NCBI GenBank assembly: GCA_015680685.1
Contig: MNCI01024296.1
Location: 32,580-59,925 of the forward strand
From: Gnetum montanum
Taxonomy: Eukaryota > Streptophyta > Gnetopsida > Gnetales > Gnetaceae
Direction: 5' to 3'
Length of the DNA stretch: 27,346 nucleotides
Numbering within the stretch: the first letter of the stretch is position 1; each line of letters begins with the position of its first letter. Positions 10,069 through 18,626 of the stretch are shown one piece after another. Below the pieces are notes generated by a model. The model did no database searches. It was not told the origin of the DNA and saw only the letters and a list, made by a program, of their open reading frames with translations. The position numbers and the translations under genes are program-made.

Positions 10069-10370
10069 ATCTGTGAAGCCAGAGCCTGATAGCGATGATG
10101 AGCGGAGATCCCTAAGGTTGTTTTTGATGAGAACTGCTTTGGGGCTCTGGTCGGCGAAACTAAACTGTCATAGGTGCCACCGCTGCAGCGGGGGCAGTGA
10201 TGGCATCTCTGAGGGTTTAGTAGTATGCCTTTCAGCACGTCCGAGGAATTAGCAGGATGCTGGTGAGGTAGCGATGCTGGGACTGTCCCAGTACCCCACC
10301 CCATTTGTTTTGGGGCTACATAGAGACGATTACGCTCACTTGATTTGCATGATGGCAGCCTGTAAATCCC

Positions 10371-10850
10371 AGTTTTAAGTCCTGGTAGACTGTCGTTTCT
10401 GGTTTTAAGTCTCAGCAGACCATGGTCCTAGTTTAAAGTCTGGGTGGACCGAGGAATGCTAGTTTTACGTCGTAGCAGACGGTGGTAGAGCTGATTTATG
10501 GTCTCAGCAGACCGTGCTGTGGATGCTAGTTTCATGTCATGGCCCATGGACAAATCTATGCTGGTTTCACATCTCAGCAGATGGCTACTTACCTATGCCA
10601 GTTTTATGTCCTTGTAGACAGTCGGCGCTAGTTTAGCGTCGTGGCGGACGCGTGCAGAAACTGCCAGTTTTTCGTCTTGGCGGACCTGTACAACGCTGCT
10701 AGTTTTATGTCGTGGAAGACGGTTGCAACTTGCCAGTTTTACGTCGTGGCAGATGATCATTGCCAGTTTAGCGTTGTGGCGGACGCATGAAGGGAATGTC
10801 AGTTTTATGTCGTAGCGGATGATTGTTGCCAGTTTAGCATCGTAGCGGAT
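10371..10850. repeat. Array of 15 short motifs with variable spacers
   Basis: A core of about 20 bp, consensus AGTTTTATGTCGTGGCGGAC, recurs at 10371, 10401, 10430, 10461, 10491, 10528, 10563, 10600, 10630, 10666, 10701, 10735, 10765, 10801 and 10831. Spacing is 29-37 bp, mostly near 30 or near 36. Most cores contain GTC-N6-GAC arms. The spacers, about 10-17 bp, are unrelated. Located just after the end of integrase in the element's 3' untranslated region. Its minus strand also reads as an open frame with repeated RHDAKLA-like words (10877-10593), probably a by-product. Confidence 0.9.
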
Positions 10851-10888
10851 AGATGTTGCAATACCTGATATTAACACTGGATATGCAC

Positions 10889-11980
10889 TTAGATGTAGTA
10901 CCGCTTCATATATATATGATTTATAGGATTCGGTAACTCTTCGTCGTTGATATCTGCTAGCTTGAATGCACCATTGCCATATACATCAGCTACTAAGAAA
11001 AGGCCTTCCCAGTTTGTAGAGAATTTGCCTGCTGGTTCGCGAATGGCCTTGAGAACCAAATCTCCCTTCTTGATAGGACATTGTTGAAGGTTGTGATGGT
11101 GCTTTTGCCTCTGCTTATTTTGATACTTTTCAATGGTATCAAGCATCTGTATTCACTTCTCCTCTACTGAATCCAAATCCATGATTCAAGACTCGGTGTG
11201 TTGAGCCTCATTTATAATCGTGGAGAGGACCATTCGCAGAGAAGGAACTTGTAGTTCGAGGGGCAGCACCATCTCATATCCATAGACTAGGCTATAGGGT
11301 GTATTTTCTATAGCTATTCTGCATGTGGTGCGATACGCCCATAGCACATAGAGGATCTTTTCATGCCACCGTCTCTTGTTGCTGTCGAGCATTTTCTTGA
11401 GTAAATTGATGATGACTTTATTTGTTGCTTTAGCTTGACCATTCGCTTGCAGGTAGTAAGGTGAGGAAAAAGATTATTTAATGCCAAGATTGTCACAAAA
11501 ATATTTGGTTTCCAGACTACTAAACTGTGGCCCATTGTTGGCCACGATAGTCATTGGGAGGCCAAATTTGGTTACAATATTGTCCAAGATGAAATGATAG
11601 ACCTATTGAGATGTAATCTTCTATAAAGGGATGGCTTCCACCCACTTCGTGAAGTACTTAGTAGTTGTGATGATGAAGCTATGCTCTATAGAAGACTTTG
11701 GCGTGATAGGCCCTATGATGTCTAGTCCCCATCGTTGGAAGGGCCATGTGATCTGAGTCGTATGTAGTTCTGTAGGTGACACGTGTATGAGATTCGTGTA
11801 ACGTTGACACGTGTCGCATGTTTTGACCTTTGTAAGACAATCTTTCTCCATGTACAGCTAGTAATACCCTAAGCGACAGATTTTAGAGGCCATGGCTCAT
11901 GGCGCTACATGTCCTCTGCATAATCCCTCATGGACTTCACCGACTATACACTGCGCCTGATCTTTGTTAATGCAAGTAAG
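10889..11980 (-). pseudogene. Tat-like integrase, catalytic residues mutated
   Basis: Integrase would insert the element's cDNA into the genome. Order on the minus strand: zinc-binding H..H in VHEGLCRGH (about 11940-11910), CDTC (about 11822-11811), core Asp in WGLDIIGPI (about 11730), then IVANNGPQ, where the second catalytic Asp is Asn (codon 11539-11537), and NGQAKATN, where the catalytic Glu is Lys (codon 11431-11429). Both are single G-to-A changes on the coding strand. The C-terminal part to 10889 keeps KGDLVLK, GKFSTNWEGLFLV and HIYMKRYYI blocks of the gypsy GPY/F-type end; no chromodomain is seen. Several shifts and stops. Dead enzyme. Confidence 0.88.
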
Positions 11981-12034
11981 CAGTACTCCATCAAAAGAGC
12001 ATCTATAGAGGGTACTATCTCCTATGATGACATA

Positions 12035-12640
12035 CTACCTAGCTCGCTTGCGAATAGTGTCTTTCTGCTCACGTGTTAACTTGTGCGGTAGTTCACCATG
12101 CAAGAGGTAAGCTTTAATGTGGTTGTACCACTCCGGCGTTCTATCCTCGAGCAGTGAAGATATTTGCACCGCCTGAATGATAGGACCTATGCAATCTATT
12201 ATTAATGTAGGATAGGTGTCAAATAGCTGCGACGGCACATTTAAGGCTAACGTAGCCAGTGCATCGGCCAGTGTGTTATCATTGCGGGGCATGTGTTGGG
12301 CATCGATGGTTGTGAACCGCTTCAGAAGATCTTTAGCCATATCGTAGTAGGGCTGTAAATGTGCAGCCTTGCAGGTGTAGACTCCTGTGATTTGATTTAT
12401 AACAAGCATCGAATCAGCCCTAGTTTCCAAGTGTCAAACATCAACTTCTCTGGCAGTTAATAATCCCAGAGGAGTCCCTCGTACTCTACCACATTGTTTG
12501 TACAGAGAAAGGTCAAGCGGTAAGCATGAAGTCGCACATCCTCAGGTGATAGCTTAATGACAGTGGCGGCACTACCGCCTCTAGTGGTTGAAGCTTTGTC
12601 AAAATATAACGTTGCTTCGGGGCCTATTAAAATAGGGCTT
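12035..12640 (-). pseudogene. Second (archaeal-type) RNase H domain of pol
   Basis: After the normal gypsy RNase H there is another RNase H fold: TLYFDKAST (first Asp), NNVVEYEGL (Glu), then past a break at about 12456-12431 ADSMLVINQ (Asp) and NDNTLADALATLA (final Asp). Such a second RNase H is known from the Tat group and related elements and is thought to have been acquired from a cellular source. All four acidic positions seem present although the frame is broken once. This is the main evidence for the lineage call. Confidence 0.8.
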
Positions 12641-13218
12641 AAACTATGTACATGTTCATTTGGAAATTCAGGCTCTATGGTTGCCTGACTGTCAATAGGT
12701 GATGTTATCAATTGGTCAGCTATCGCTTGGCCTTTCGTAGAAGATTGATCAATGTAATGCAGATCAAATTCTACCATGATAGCTTTCAAACAAGCTATTT
12801 TACTGCTTTCGTATAGGTTATGTGTAATGTCCCTAAGGATGTTATTTTTACAGATGATGTTGACCTGACTACGGAAGAGGTAGTGCCTACATTTCTTTAG
12901 CGTAAATACTAATGCTAGGCAATTACGCTCTACTTCATTATACCTTGTTTCATACACACATAGGGCATGACTCAAGTAGTAGATGGGTACTTCTGACCCA
13001 TCGTTTCTCCTTTGATAGAGTAATGTGGCTAAGGCTATGTCTGAGGTCGCAAGGTAAATGTAGAACGGCTGATCCCTTCGTGGCAGGAATACCATTGGCA
13101 AGTGTTGAAGTTCCTGTTTTAGGCTATCAAACGCATGCTGGCAATCGTCTGTCCACTTGAAATTAACACCTTTCTTAAGGAGATGTTGCATGGGGTGTAG
13201 TTTATCTGTTAATCTCAA
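12641..13218 (-). pseudogene. Gypsy RNase H domain and RT-RNase H connection
   Basis: One open minus-strand frame of 253 codons (13218-12457) spans the RT thumb/connection (FKWTDDCQHAFDSLK), the RNase H start YIYLATSDIALATLLYQ, the YETRYNEVERNCLALVFTLK helix with the catalytic Glu, and CRHYLF. RNase H removes the RNA strand during cDNA synthesis. It continues past IADQLI into the second RNase H. This is the longest intact stretch of pol. Confidence 0.88.
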
Positions 13219-14058
13219 GATGAATTGCCTGATAAACTGTAATCATCCTTGTAACCTGCATAATTGCTTGAGATCTGTGGGAGACGTTAACTCGACAATG
13301 GCTTTGACCTTATTAGGGTCTACTCTTATGCTAGTTTCTGACACCACAAACCCTAACATGCATATGGTTTTGACTCTGAATACGCACTTCTTTGGGTTGA
13401 GCTGGAGGTCTTATTTGGAGCATCTTTTAAGGACTAACTCTAGGTCCTCTGAATGATCTTATGATTTCATAGACTTAACAGCTATATCATCAACATAATC
13501 ATTCAGTCTTCCTAGGAGGTAATCACTAAAGATGTATGTCATAGCCCATTGATACGTCACTCAGGCATTTTTCAAGCCAAAAGGCATCATGGTATAGCAA
13601 AAGGTCCCCCAAGGCATCATGAATGTTGTGGTCAATTGATGTTCCAGGTTGATGCGAATCTGATTATAGCCTGAAAAGCCATCCATGAAGGATAGAAGCG
13701 CATGCCCAGCTGTTGTATCGACTAGTTGGTCGATACTCGGTAGTGGAAAGTTGTCCTTGATTGTGGCTTTGTTTAAATCTCAGAAGTCTATATAGATGCG
13801 TATACTTCCGATCTTCTCTGGGACAACTACAATGTTAGATACCCAATCCGAGTAATCGACCGCGCGGATGAAACCAACCTGATAGAGTTTGGTGATCTTA
13901 TCACACACTGCTAGCGTGATTTCTGGTTTGGCTTTTCGTGCTTTTTGCTTAATTGCTTTGATATGCGGGTCTAAGATTATGTTATGTTCAATTATCCTAG
14001 GATCTAGTCCCGACATGTCTTCGTATGACCATGCAAATACCGTGACGTTGTCCTGGAG
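13219..14058 (-). pseudogene. Gypsy reverse transcriptase, active-site motif intact
   Basis: Minus-strand RT copies element RNA into DNA. Blocks in order: FIRAVDYSDWVSNIV (before motif 1), IYIDF, FMDGFSGYNQI, TFCYTMMPFGLKNA, and the catalytic YVDD at 13497-13486 within DYVDDIAVKS. The frame is closed by a TGA at 13782-13780 exactly where DFRDLNKA is expected, an apparent CGA-to-TGA change, and by a few later stops. YVDD and the other conserved blocks are kept, so most damage is by stops, not by loss of motifs. Confidence 0.9.
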
Positions 14059-14061
14059 GAC

Positions 14062-14382
14062 CTATTTTATAGAGTCATGCATTTTCTGGTCTAGTAGAGA
14101 ACTAACCTTAAGAGTTTTGGACTCACCTTTATGCGTAATGATAGAAACCTCGCTGAGGAGGTCTTCGGTTATGTCTCCAGCCTCCAGGTCTAGCATGCCC
14201 ATCGATTGTTCTGGCCATTCTAGAGATGTTTCCGACGTGGCTATGGTTATGTCATCGAGGGAAGGGTTAATTTCTACTAGCGTAAAATCGAATTGCCTAA
14301 CTACTCTCCCGTATGGACCTGTTAAAGTCAAGGGTGCTAAAAAAGTTACGTCCATTTGCCAACCGTCCTGCAAAATCGCCAA
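14062..14382 (-). pseudogene. Pol segment upstream of RT (protease-RT linker)
   Basis: An open 106-codon frame that runs into the RT frame with only one TAG between them (14064-14062). It contains VTFLAPLTLTGPYGRVV and acidic stretches and ends KMHDSIK, followed after the stop by VFAWSYEDM, the usual lead into gypsy RT. I do not see the D-T-G or D-S-G of a protease. The ATG at 14382 may not be a true start: TTTTGCAG just inside it (14375-14368, minus sense) looks like a splice acceptor, and some Tat-group elements have an intron between protease and RT. Confidence 0.55.
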
Positions 14383-14782
14383 ATGTGTAAATGATTAGGA
14401 GAAAGCATGATGTGGTGTTGTCAAGCGTGAAAAGCTAACTGAATTTTGAATATTGTGAATAGCCTATCATTAATGCTACCCGATTACGAGGCAATAAGGT
14501 GTGATAGTTTAACGTCATTTCGGATAGTGGCGCATGCGATATCTGCTGCATTAATGCCTTGATCTTCAGGTTCTATCTTATACTGATACCAACATTTAGG
14601 AAAGTCCCGTTTTAATCGGGCATCAAGTCAGTTAATTTTACATATAAGTAGATAGTTCTTTTTTGAAAATGGGTTGTTGGCTGTTGCAAATTTGAATTCT
14701 CAATGGTCGCAAAGAGAGGAAGAAAGAGCAAAATATTGCAGCGTGTTATTTGCAAAGGCGTGAAGGTGTGAAGACTACAACA
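14383..14782. promoter_or_regulatory. 400-bp divergent region between pol and the antisense gene
   Basis: Lies between two head-to-head coding units. A CATATAAG TATA-like word at 14641-14648 is about 140 bp before the plus-strand ATG at 14783. A hairpin CCCG...CGGG occurs at 14606-14620. No gag, protease or LTR sequence is visible. Confidence 0.3.
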
Positions 14783-15088
14783 ATGGCACCAAAAGTAAGA
14801 GGGAAGAATGCGAAATTGGCCAAGATAGATAAGGTACAAGGGAGCCTGCAGCGTGCTTTGCAGGCTTTGGTTGAAGTGAGGGATGTGGCTGCCCTGAATC
14901 GGTAGGCCATCCCTGGTTTGTTTGTGTTGCTTTCTGTGATATGCTTCTTCTTTGCGATGTTTATTCTTTTTGCGTCATTCTGCATAAATTAGAGTTTTAG
15001 GCCATGGACCTCGCATTAAAACGAGGGTTTATACAATAGTATTGTGTCTATCGCCACTATCAGGGACAAACCTTGTACTTTTACAAGG
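14606..15088. repeat. Hairpins and a stray array unit around the first exon and intron
   Basis: Three short hairpins: CCCG-TTTTAAT-CGGG (14606-14620), CCTCG-CATTAAAA-CGAGG (15009-15026) and CCTTGTA-CTTT-TACAAGG (15071-15088). The last two are each followed by GGTTTA. AGTTTTAGGCCATGGACC at 14993-15010 resembles the array units at 19058-19183. Confidence 0.65.
14783..14901 (+). CDS. Probable first exon of the antisense gene
   Basis: ATG in a good plant context (CAACAATGGCACC) opens 39 codons beginning MAPKVRGKNAKLAKIDK, ending at a CG|GTAGGC donor. The composition is basic, then helical. Assignment to the same gene as the later exons is inferred from strand and position; the next exon is unclear. 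Confidence 0.45.
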
Positions 15089-15289
15089 GTTTAGGCGATT
15101 TCGGCTGTGTAGCTAGTGCGTAATTTGTAAATTTTCTATAATTTAAGCATGCAAATATAAATCTAGACGTTAATGTGTTTATTATTTTCTTTGTACAGTA
15201 TCATGTTAAAACCTGTCTTAATCGTCTTAGATATAGTCAGGGTTTTATGCTGTATAAACCTGATCGTACCTAATGTTCCTCCCCCTCAG

Positions 15290-15735
15290 ACTCGGTTGCA
15301 TGGGAGGGCCATATGGTTCTGAAATGGTGCGCTAGAGTTTCTGAAATTTTTACTACGTAGCTATAACATTATTGTATGGTCACACCTGTCGGGAGATATT
15401 GCTGGCGCTATTTTGGAGCACCTGTTAGTGGGTTCTACACAGGTAATCCTGGCTTTCTTGAAAGACGGGGCCATCGATATTGGTTGTTCCCAAGACCACG
15501 TACTTAGCACCAGAGGGCTGAGGCGCTTAAGTTGGATTTGGGAAATGGCCAGGTTTAGCTGTTACCATGCGTACAACACTTTGTTCATGGCCTGTCATGT
15601 ATCGACTTACTTTTAGAACACACCGGGCACAGTGTATTACTCAGGCAGGTAAGCTGTTTTACTGGCGGTATTGTCAATATGTTTCTAATGCCTGGATTTA
15701 CGAAGCGTAAGATAATAATGCGTCATATGATACAG
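15290..15735 (+). other. Unresolved exon/intron stretch of the antisense gene
   Basis: A strong acceptor, TTCCTCCCCCTCAG, ends at 15289 and would keep frame with exon 1 (Arg-Leu-Gly-Cys-Met). Candidate donors occur at 15357 (TAC|GTAGCT), 15443 (CAG|GTAATC) and 15552 (CAG|GTTTAG); the exon at 15736 is preceded by GATACAG. Two frames look protein-like between 15443 and 15551 and I cannot choose. Confidence 0.3.
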
Positions 15736-16010
15736 GTTTTTTATTAACGACAAAGGATTAGTGGGAAATGGAGATACATTGACCTGGACCAAGATAGCGA
15801 TAAAGGAGTTTACCTCCACTAGTAACGTACGCACCGGTGTAATGGGGTAGATGTCCTTTGAGATCCATGAGTATCCCATCCTTTATGCTGATTCTTTCTA
15901 GAATTGTTAGAACCTCGAGTGGTTACATGAAGAATGGACTTTGGACCCACCCCTTACCATCGTGGACGTGCAGAGGAAACTTCCTCCATTTCGTTTGCCA
16001 TTTGGCCCTG
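15736..16010 (+). pseudogene. Exon of the antisense gene (first well-supported)
   Basis: Opens after GATACAG and ends at CTG|GTAAGG. It encodes 91 codons with TAG at 15848, 15899 and 15908, each plausible as former CAG. Blocks include FEIHEYPILYADSF, LEWLHEEWTLDPPLTIVD and LPPFRLPFGPG. It ends with one base over (phase 1), as the next two resolved exons do. Confidence 0.6.
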
Positions 16011-16101
16011 GTAAGGTTTTGTTGCTACTATTATTTGCATGATATGATATTGTTTTTGGTCTATTTTTGAAATGTAGCATAATAGTGTTTTCGCTACTTA
16101 G

Positions 16102-17174
16102 ACATGTGTCTTGCGGCGTTCAATCAGGGAATCTTGGGAGATTACCACTACAATTTCTGGCCGTGAGGCGAATACCCTCCTTTTCCGCTATGGTGACATT
16201 AAGGAGGCACAACGATGGCTCGGCCACGCGGCGGCCCCAGTTGCATTGGTCACCAAGCTGCGGGAAGCGAGGCTAATGCATTTATTTCTAGTCGTAACTC
16301 CTGATGTCCCAACTAGCGAGATGTTAACCCTGGTCAACTCCTTCAGGGAGAGGGCTGAGCATTTTTTCACACGCGTGTATCATGTGCATGTGAATTTTGA
16401 TATTGATGCTCAGCTGTTTGCTGACCTCTTCGGCATCCCTTCTGATGGTCTTCCCATAGAGGAAAGGGCGAGGAGGAGCCTCAAATGTCAGGAAGAGTTG
16501 GAGGAGTGGCTAAGGACCAAGAAGAAGGCCAAGGGGATCCCCTGTGAAAGGATTGAATTAGAAATCGCCAAGACTGTTTATCCCCTCTTCCGGGCTCGGG
16601 CTTTCCCCAAAACACTCTCGCAAGGGAGGTTCTTTACCATAGAACAAGCCCATATCATGCAGGAGGTTATGGAGGAAGGAACCCAGTTCGACTGGGCAAG
16701 CTATTTCGCTGAGGGGTTATGAGCTGAAATGGTCAGGCTCCACCAGAAGCTTAAGTCTCGTTTCAATGTGCACTTCGCCTTCTTCATAGCTTGCCTCCGG
16801 TGTTTTGCCAAATTTTTAGTTGTCCAGAGGAATGGGGTCTAGGTGCAGCAAGACCGAGACTAGCTATCCAAACCTTGGATTTCCCATATTTTCGGCACTA
16901 CCCGAGGACAGGATCCTCCGGAGGGAATTGGGGAGTCTCAGTCTATAATGAGAAGGGATTTGGCGGCTCCTCGAGTGCGGGGCGCTGACAGTGTAGGTGG
17001 GGTGATTCCCACTTACACTAGTGACGCGTCGTGGGGAAAGTGCCTTGCAGCAGAGATTGTGGACACCTCGGTCCAGCGTAAAAGGCCTTGTCTAACCGAG
17101 GCCCCTATGGAACCAGCAAGTAGCATGGGCAGGACAATGCAAGTCAGAGTTCAGCGGAGTAAACCTCCATCTGG
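16102..17174 (+). pseudogene. Largest exon of the antisense gene
   Basis: Acceptor CGCTACTTAG, donor CTG|GTAAGC. One frame runs from 16102 to 17174 with stops only at 16720 (TGA), 16840 and 16861 (TAG). It holds the globular core: LLFRYGDIKEAQRWLGH, LFLVVTPDVPTSEML, FDIDAQLFADLFGIPSDGLP, ERIELEIAKTVYPLFRARAF and GRFFTIEQAHIMQEVMEEG, then a hydrophobic helix and a low-complexity linker. Frame with the previous exon requires a shift; the alternative frame from 16104 is open for 20 codons and stops at 16164, so a base was probably gained or lost near 16104-16166. The 203-codon open part has no true ATG at its start. Confidence 0.7.
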
Positions 17175-17273
17175 TAAGCATAGAGACATAGTGGAAGTCA
17201 TGGCAATTACTGTATTACACAAATTTATTTAGGGTATTTTGAATCATTTAAATGCGTTATGTGATATGAACAG
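17175..17273 (+). other. Intron, 99 bp, phase 1
   Basis: GTAAGCATAG donor, GATATGAACAG acceptor, A/T-rich body. Splicing joins G to TG and keeps the frame. Confidence 0.7.
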
Positions 17274-17447
17274 TGAGGCCTGCAGATCGGTTGACCCCTG
17301 AAACAGGGGCAGTGGTATTACGGAGTGGGGAGGGGGCCCCAGTTTTGGAAGAGGAGGCCCCGGCTATTAGAATAAGTGACACATAGACCCTTGTGCGTGA
17401 GGAGAGGGAGGAAGAAGAAAATGTTGACGCACCTCCCACTGTAACCG
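17274..17447 (+). pseudogene. Exon of the antisense gene, acidic linker
   Basis: It encodes VRPADRLTPETGAVV ... VREEREEEENVDAPPTVT with one TAG at 17384 (former CAG likely). Both ends keep phase 1. Confidence 0.65.
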
Positions 17448-17523
17448 GTAGAGGTAATGAGCGTATTAAAAATTTTAAGGAGTTTTGTTAATAATTAGAA
17501 GTTTTAACTTAATTACACTACAG
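17448..17523 (+). other. Intron, 76 bp, phase 1
   Basis: GTAGAGGTAATG donor, TTACACTACAG acceptor, T/A-rich. Joins G to AT (Asp) and keeps the frame. A nearby alternative donor is GAG|GTAATG at 17454. Confidence 0.65.
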
Positions 17524-17652
17524 ATGAACAAGATGCATCCACGTCTACCATTGTAAGCAGAGTGTGGGAAGAATTTCCTGACAAGTTTGCCTTCATGGGA
17601 GGCATTGTTAGCAATATGATCAAGCATCTTGAGTGCGTTGATCCTAGAGCTG
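17524..17652 (+). pseudogene. Exon of the antisense gene, uninterrupted
   Basis: 43 codons with no stop: EQDASTSTIVSRVWEEF, then FAFMGGIVSNMIKHLECV. Ends GCT G|GTATGT, phase 1. Confidence 0.68.
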
Positions 17653-17730
17653 GTATGTTGCAGCTATAAGAGTCTTATTTTATTACAAAGTCATAATGTT
17701 TTACTTACGTTAGATATTGTTTGCTATCAG
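17653..17730 (+). other. Intron, 78 bp, phase 1
   Basis: GTATGTTGC donor, TTTGCTATCAG acceptor with a T-rich tract. Joins G to GA (Gly), frame kept. Confidence 0.7.
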
Positions 17731-18548
17731 GAGCTCACCTTCGATGGGACCCTACGGAGCCCATTGACTTGGACACAGTGGAGCCTTCATCAGATGGGGC
17801 AGTTGTGCCACGTAACATTTATGAGAAAATGTGTAAATGTGCGTTACGCTTGACACGTTCCTTGTGGGACTATCGGAGTGTCAATGAAGACCTCTGAAAG
17901 AGACTACAGAGGTCAGAGAAGAAAAGGGTGTCTCTGATCAAAGAGGTCAGGGAACTAACGTCACTATGTGAATTCCTACAGGCATGGGAAACGGGTGACG
18001 GAGACTAGCGTACGACTGTTATTGACTACACTCGCTATTGGATTGTAGTTAGGAATAGCGTGCAAACCAGTCAGGAGTTGGTGGAGTAGAGGATGCAAAT
18101 AGAGCTGTTGGCCCAGAAAAGCCAAGACTGGAAGGATTTTTGCGCAAGTGTGCAAGAGTGGGGGCAGAAGGAGAAAGATCATAAGCATCTGTATATGCGA
18201 GAAAGTCTCACTTATCATCAGCATTATAGAGATTCTGCCGTCGAAGCTCAATCCTTGCGAGTATTCCTCGATGTCATTGGCTCATCCAAAGCCTTCGAGA
18301 AGTTCCAGGAGTAGGTGACAGTAAGTGCATCCCCGGAAAGAGAGATTGCTCTTCCTGGGGGTGAGACTACCATCCCTACTTTCTTCCCTGAACCGTCCCG
18401 ATGGACTAGTGTGGAGAAGGGGAAAGTGAAAGCTGGAACGAATCTAGGGAATGGTGTGTGGTCTGAATTAACTGAGGATGAAATTATGCAGTGCTTATGG
18501 GTCGGTTTAGATCAGCTCCCCTTTGCTGCGGAAGCAGGACCATTACAA
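17731..18548 (+). pseudogene. Long exon of the antisense gene with coiled-coil-like region
   Basis: One frame over 818 bp with four stops: TGA 17895, TAG 18006, 18087 and 18312. Segments: AHLRWDPTEPIDLDTVEP, NIYEKMCKCALRLTRSLWDY, a Lys/Glu/Leu-rich helix RSEKKRVSLIKEVRELTSL, a Gln/Glu/Lys-rich helical run from MQIELLAQKSQDWKDF to about FEKFQE, and SELTEDEIMQCLWVGLDQLP. Ends TTA CAA|GTAAGA, phase 0. Confidence 0.7.
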
Positions 18549-18626
18549 GTAAGATTGGGTGTTATTGAATTCAAATTTTTGGGTTTATCCTATGGTGACT
18601 TTTACTGATGTATTTACTATATATAG
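18549..18626 (+). other. Intron, 78 bp, phase 0
   Basis: GTAAGATTGG donor close to consensus; TACTATATATAG acceptor; T-rich. Reading through it closes the frame at a TGA (18606-18608), whereas splicing opens 99 more codons. Confidence 0.68.

Noticed and set aside
9795-10304. Open minus-strand frame of 169 codons
   Set aside because: Rich in S, L and C, with no recognisable domain; it overlaps a plus-strand frame of more protein-like composition. Length alone is not enough in this GC-richer stretch.
10371-10850. CRISPR-like look of the 15-unit array (constant core, variable spacers)
   Set aside because: Spacers are only about 10-17 bp, cores are not identical, and the context is a plant retrotransposon.
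10593-10877. Minus-strand frame with repeated RHDAKLA-like words
   Set aside because: Explained as the translation of the motif array; spacing is not consistently a multiple of three along the whole array.
12912-13456. Plus-strand open frames over the RNase H/RT stretch
   Set aside because: Antisense shadows of pol, which has clear domain motifs on the minus strand.
13889-14398. Plus-strand open frame of 169 codons
   Set aside because: Antisense shadow of the pol linker and RT; no domain and low-complexity S/L content.
16111-16722. A 203-codon protein starting at 16111
   Set aside because: The first codon is TTG, not ATG. The frame is better read as part of an exon that opens at 16102.
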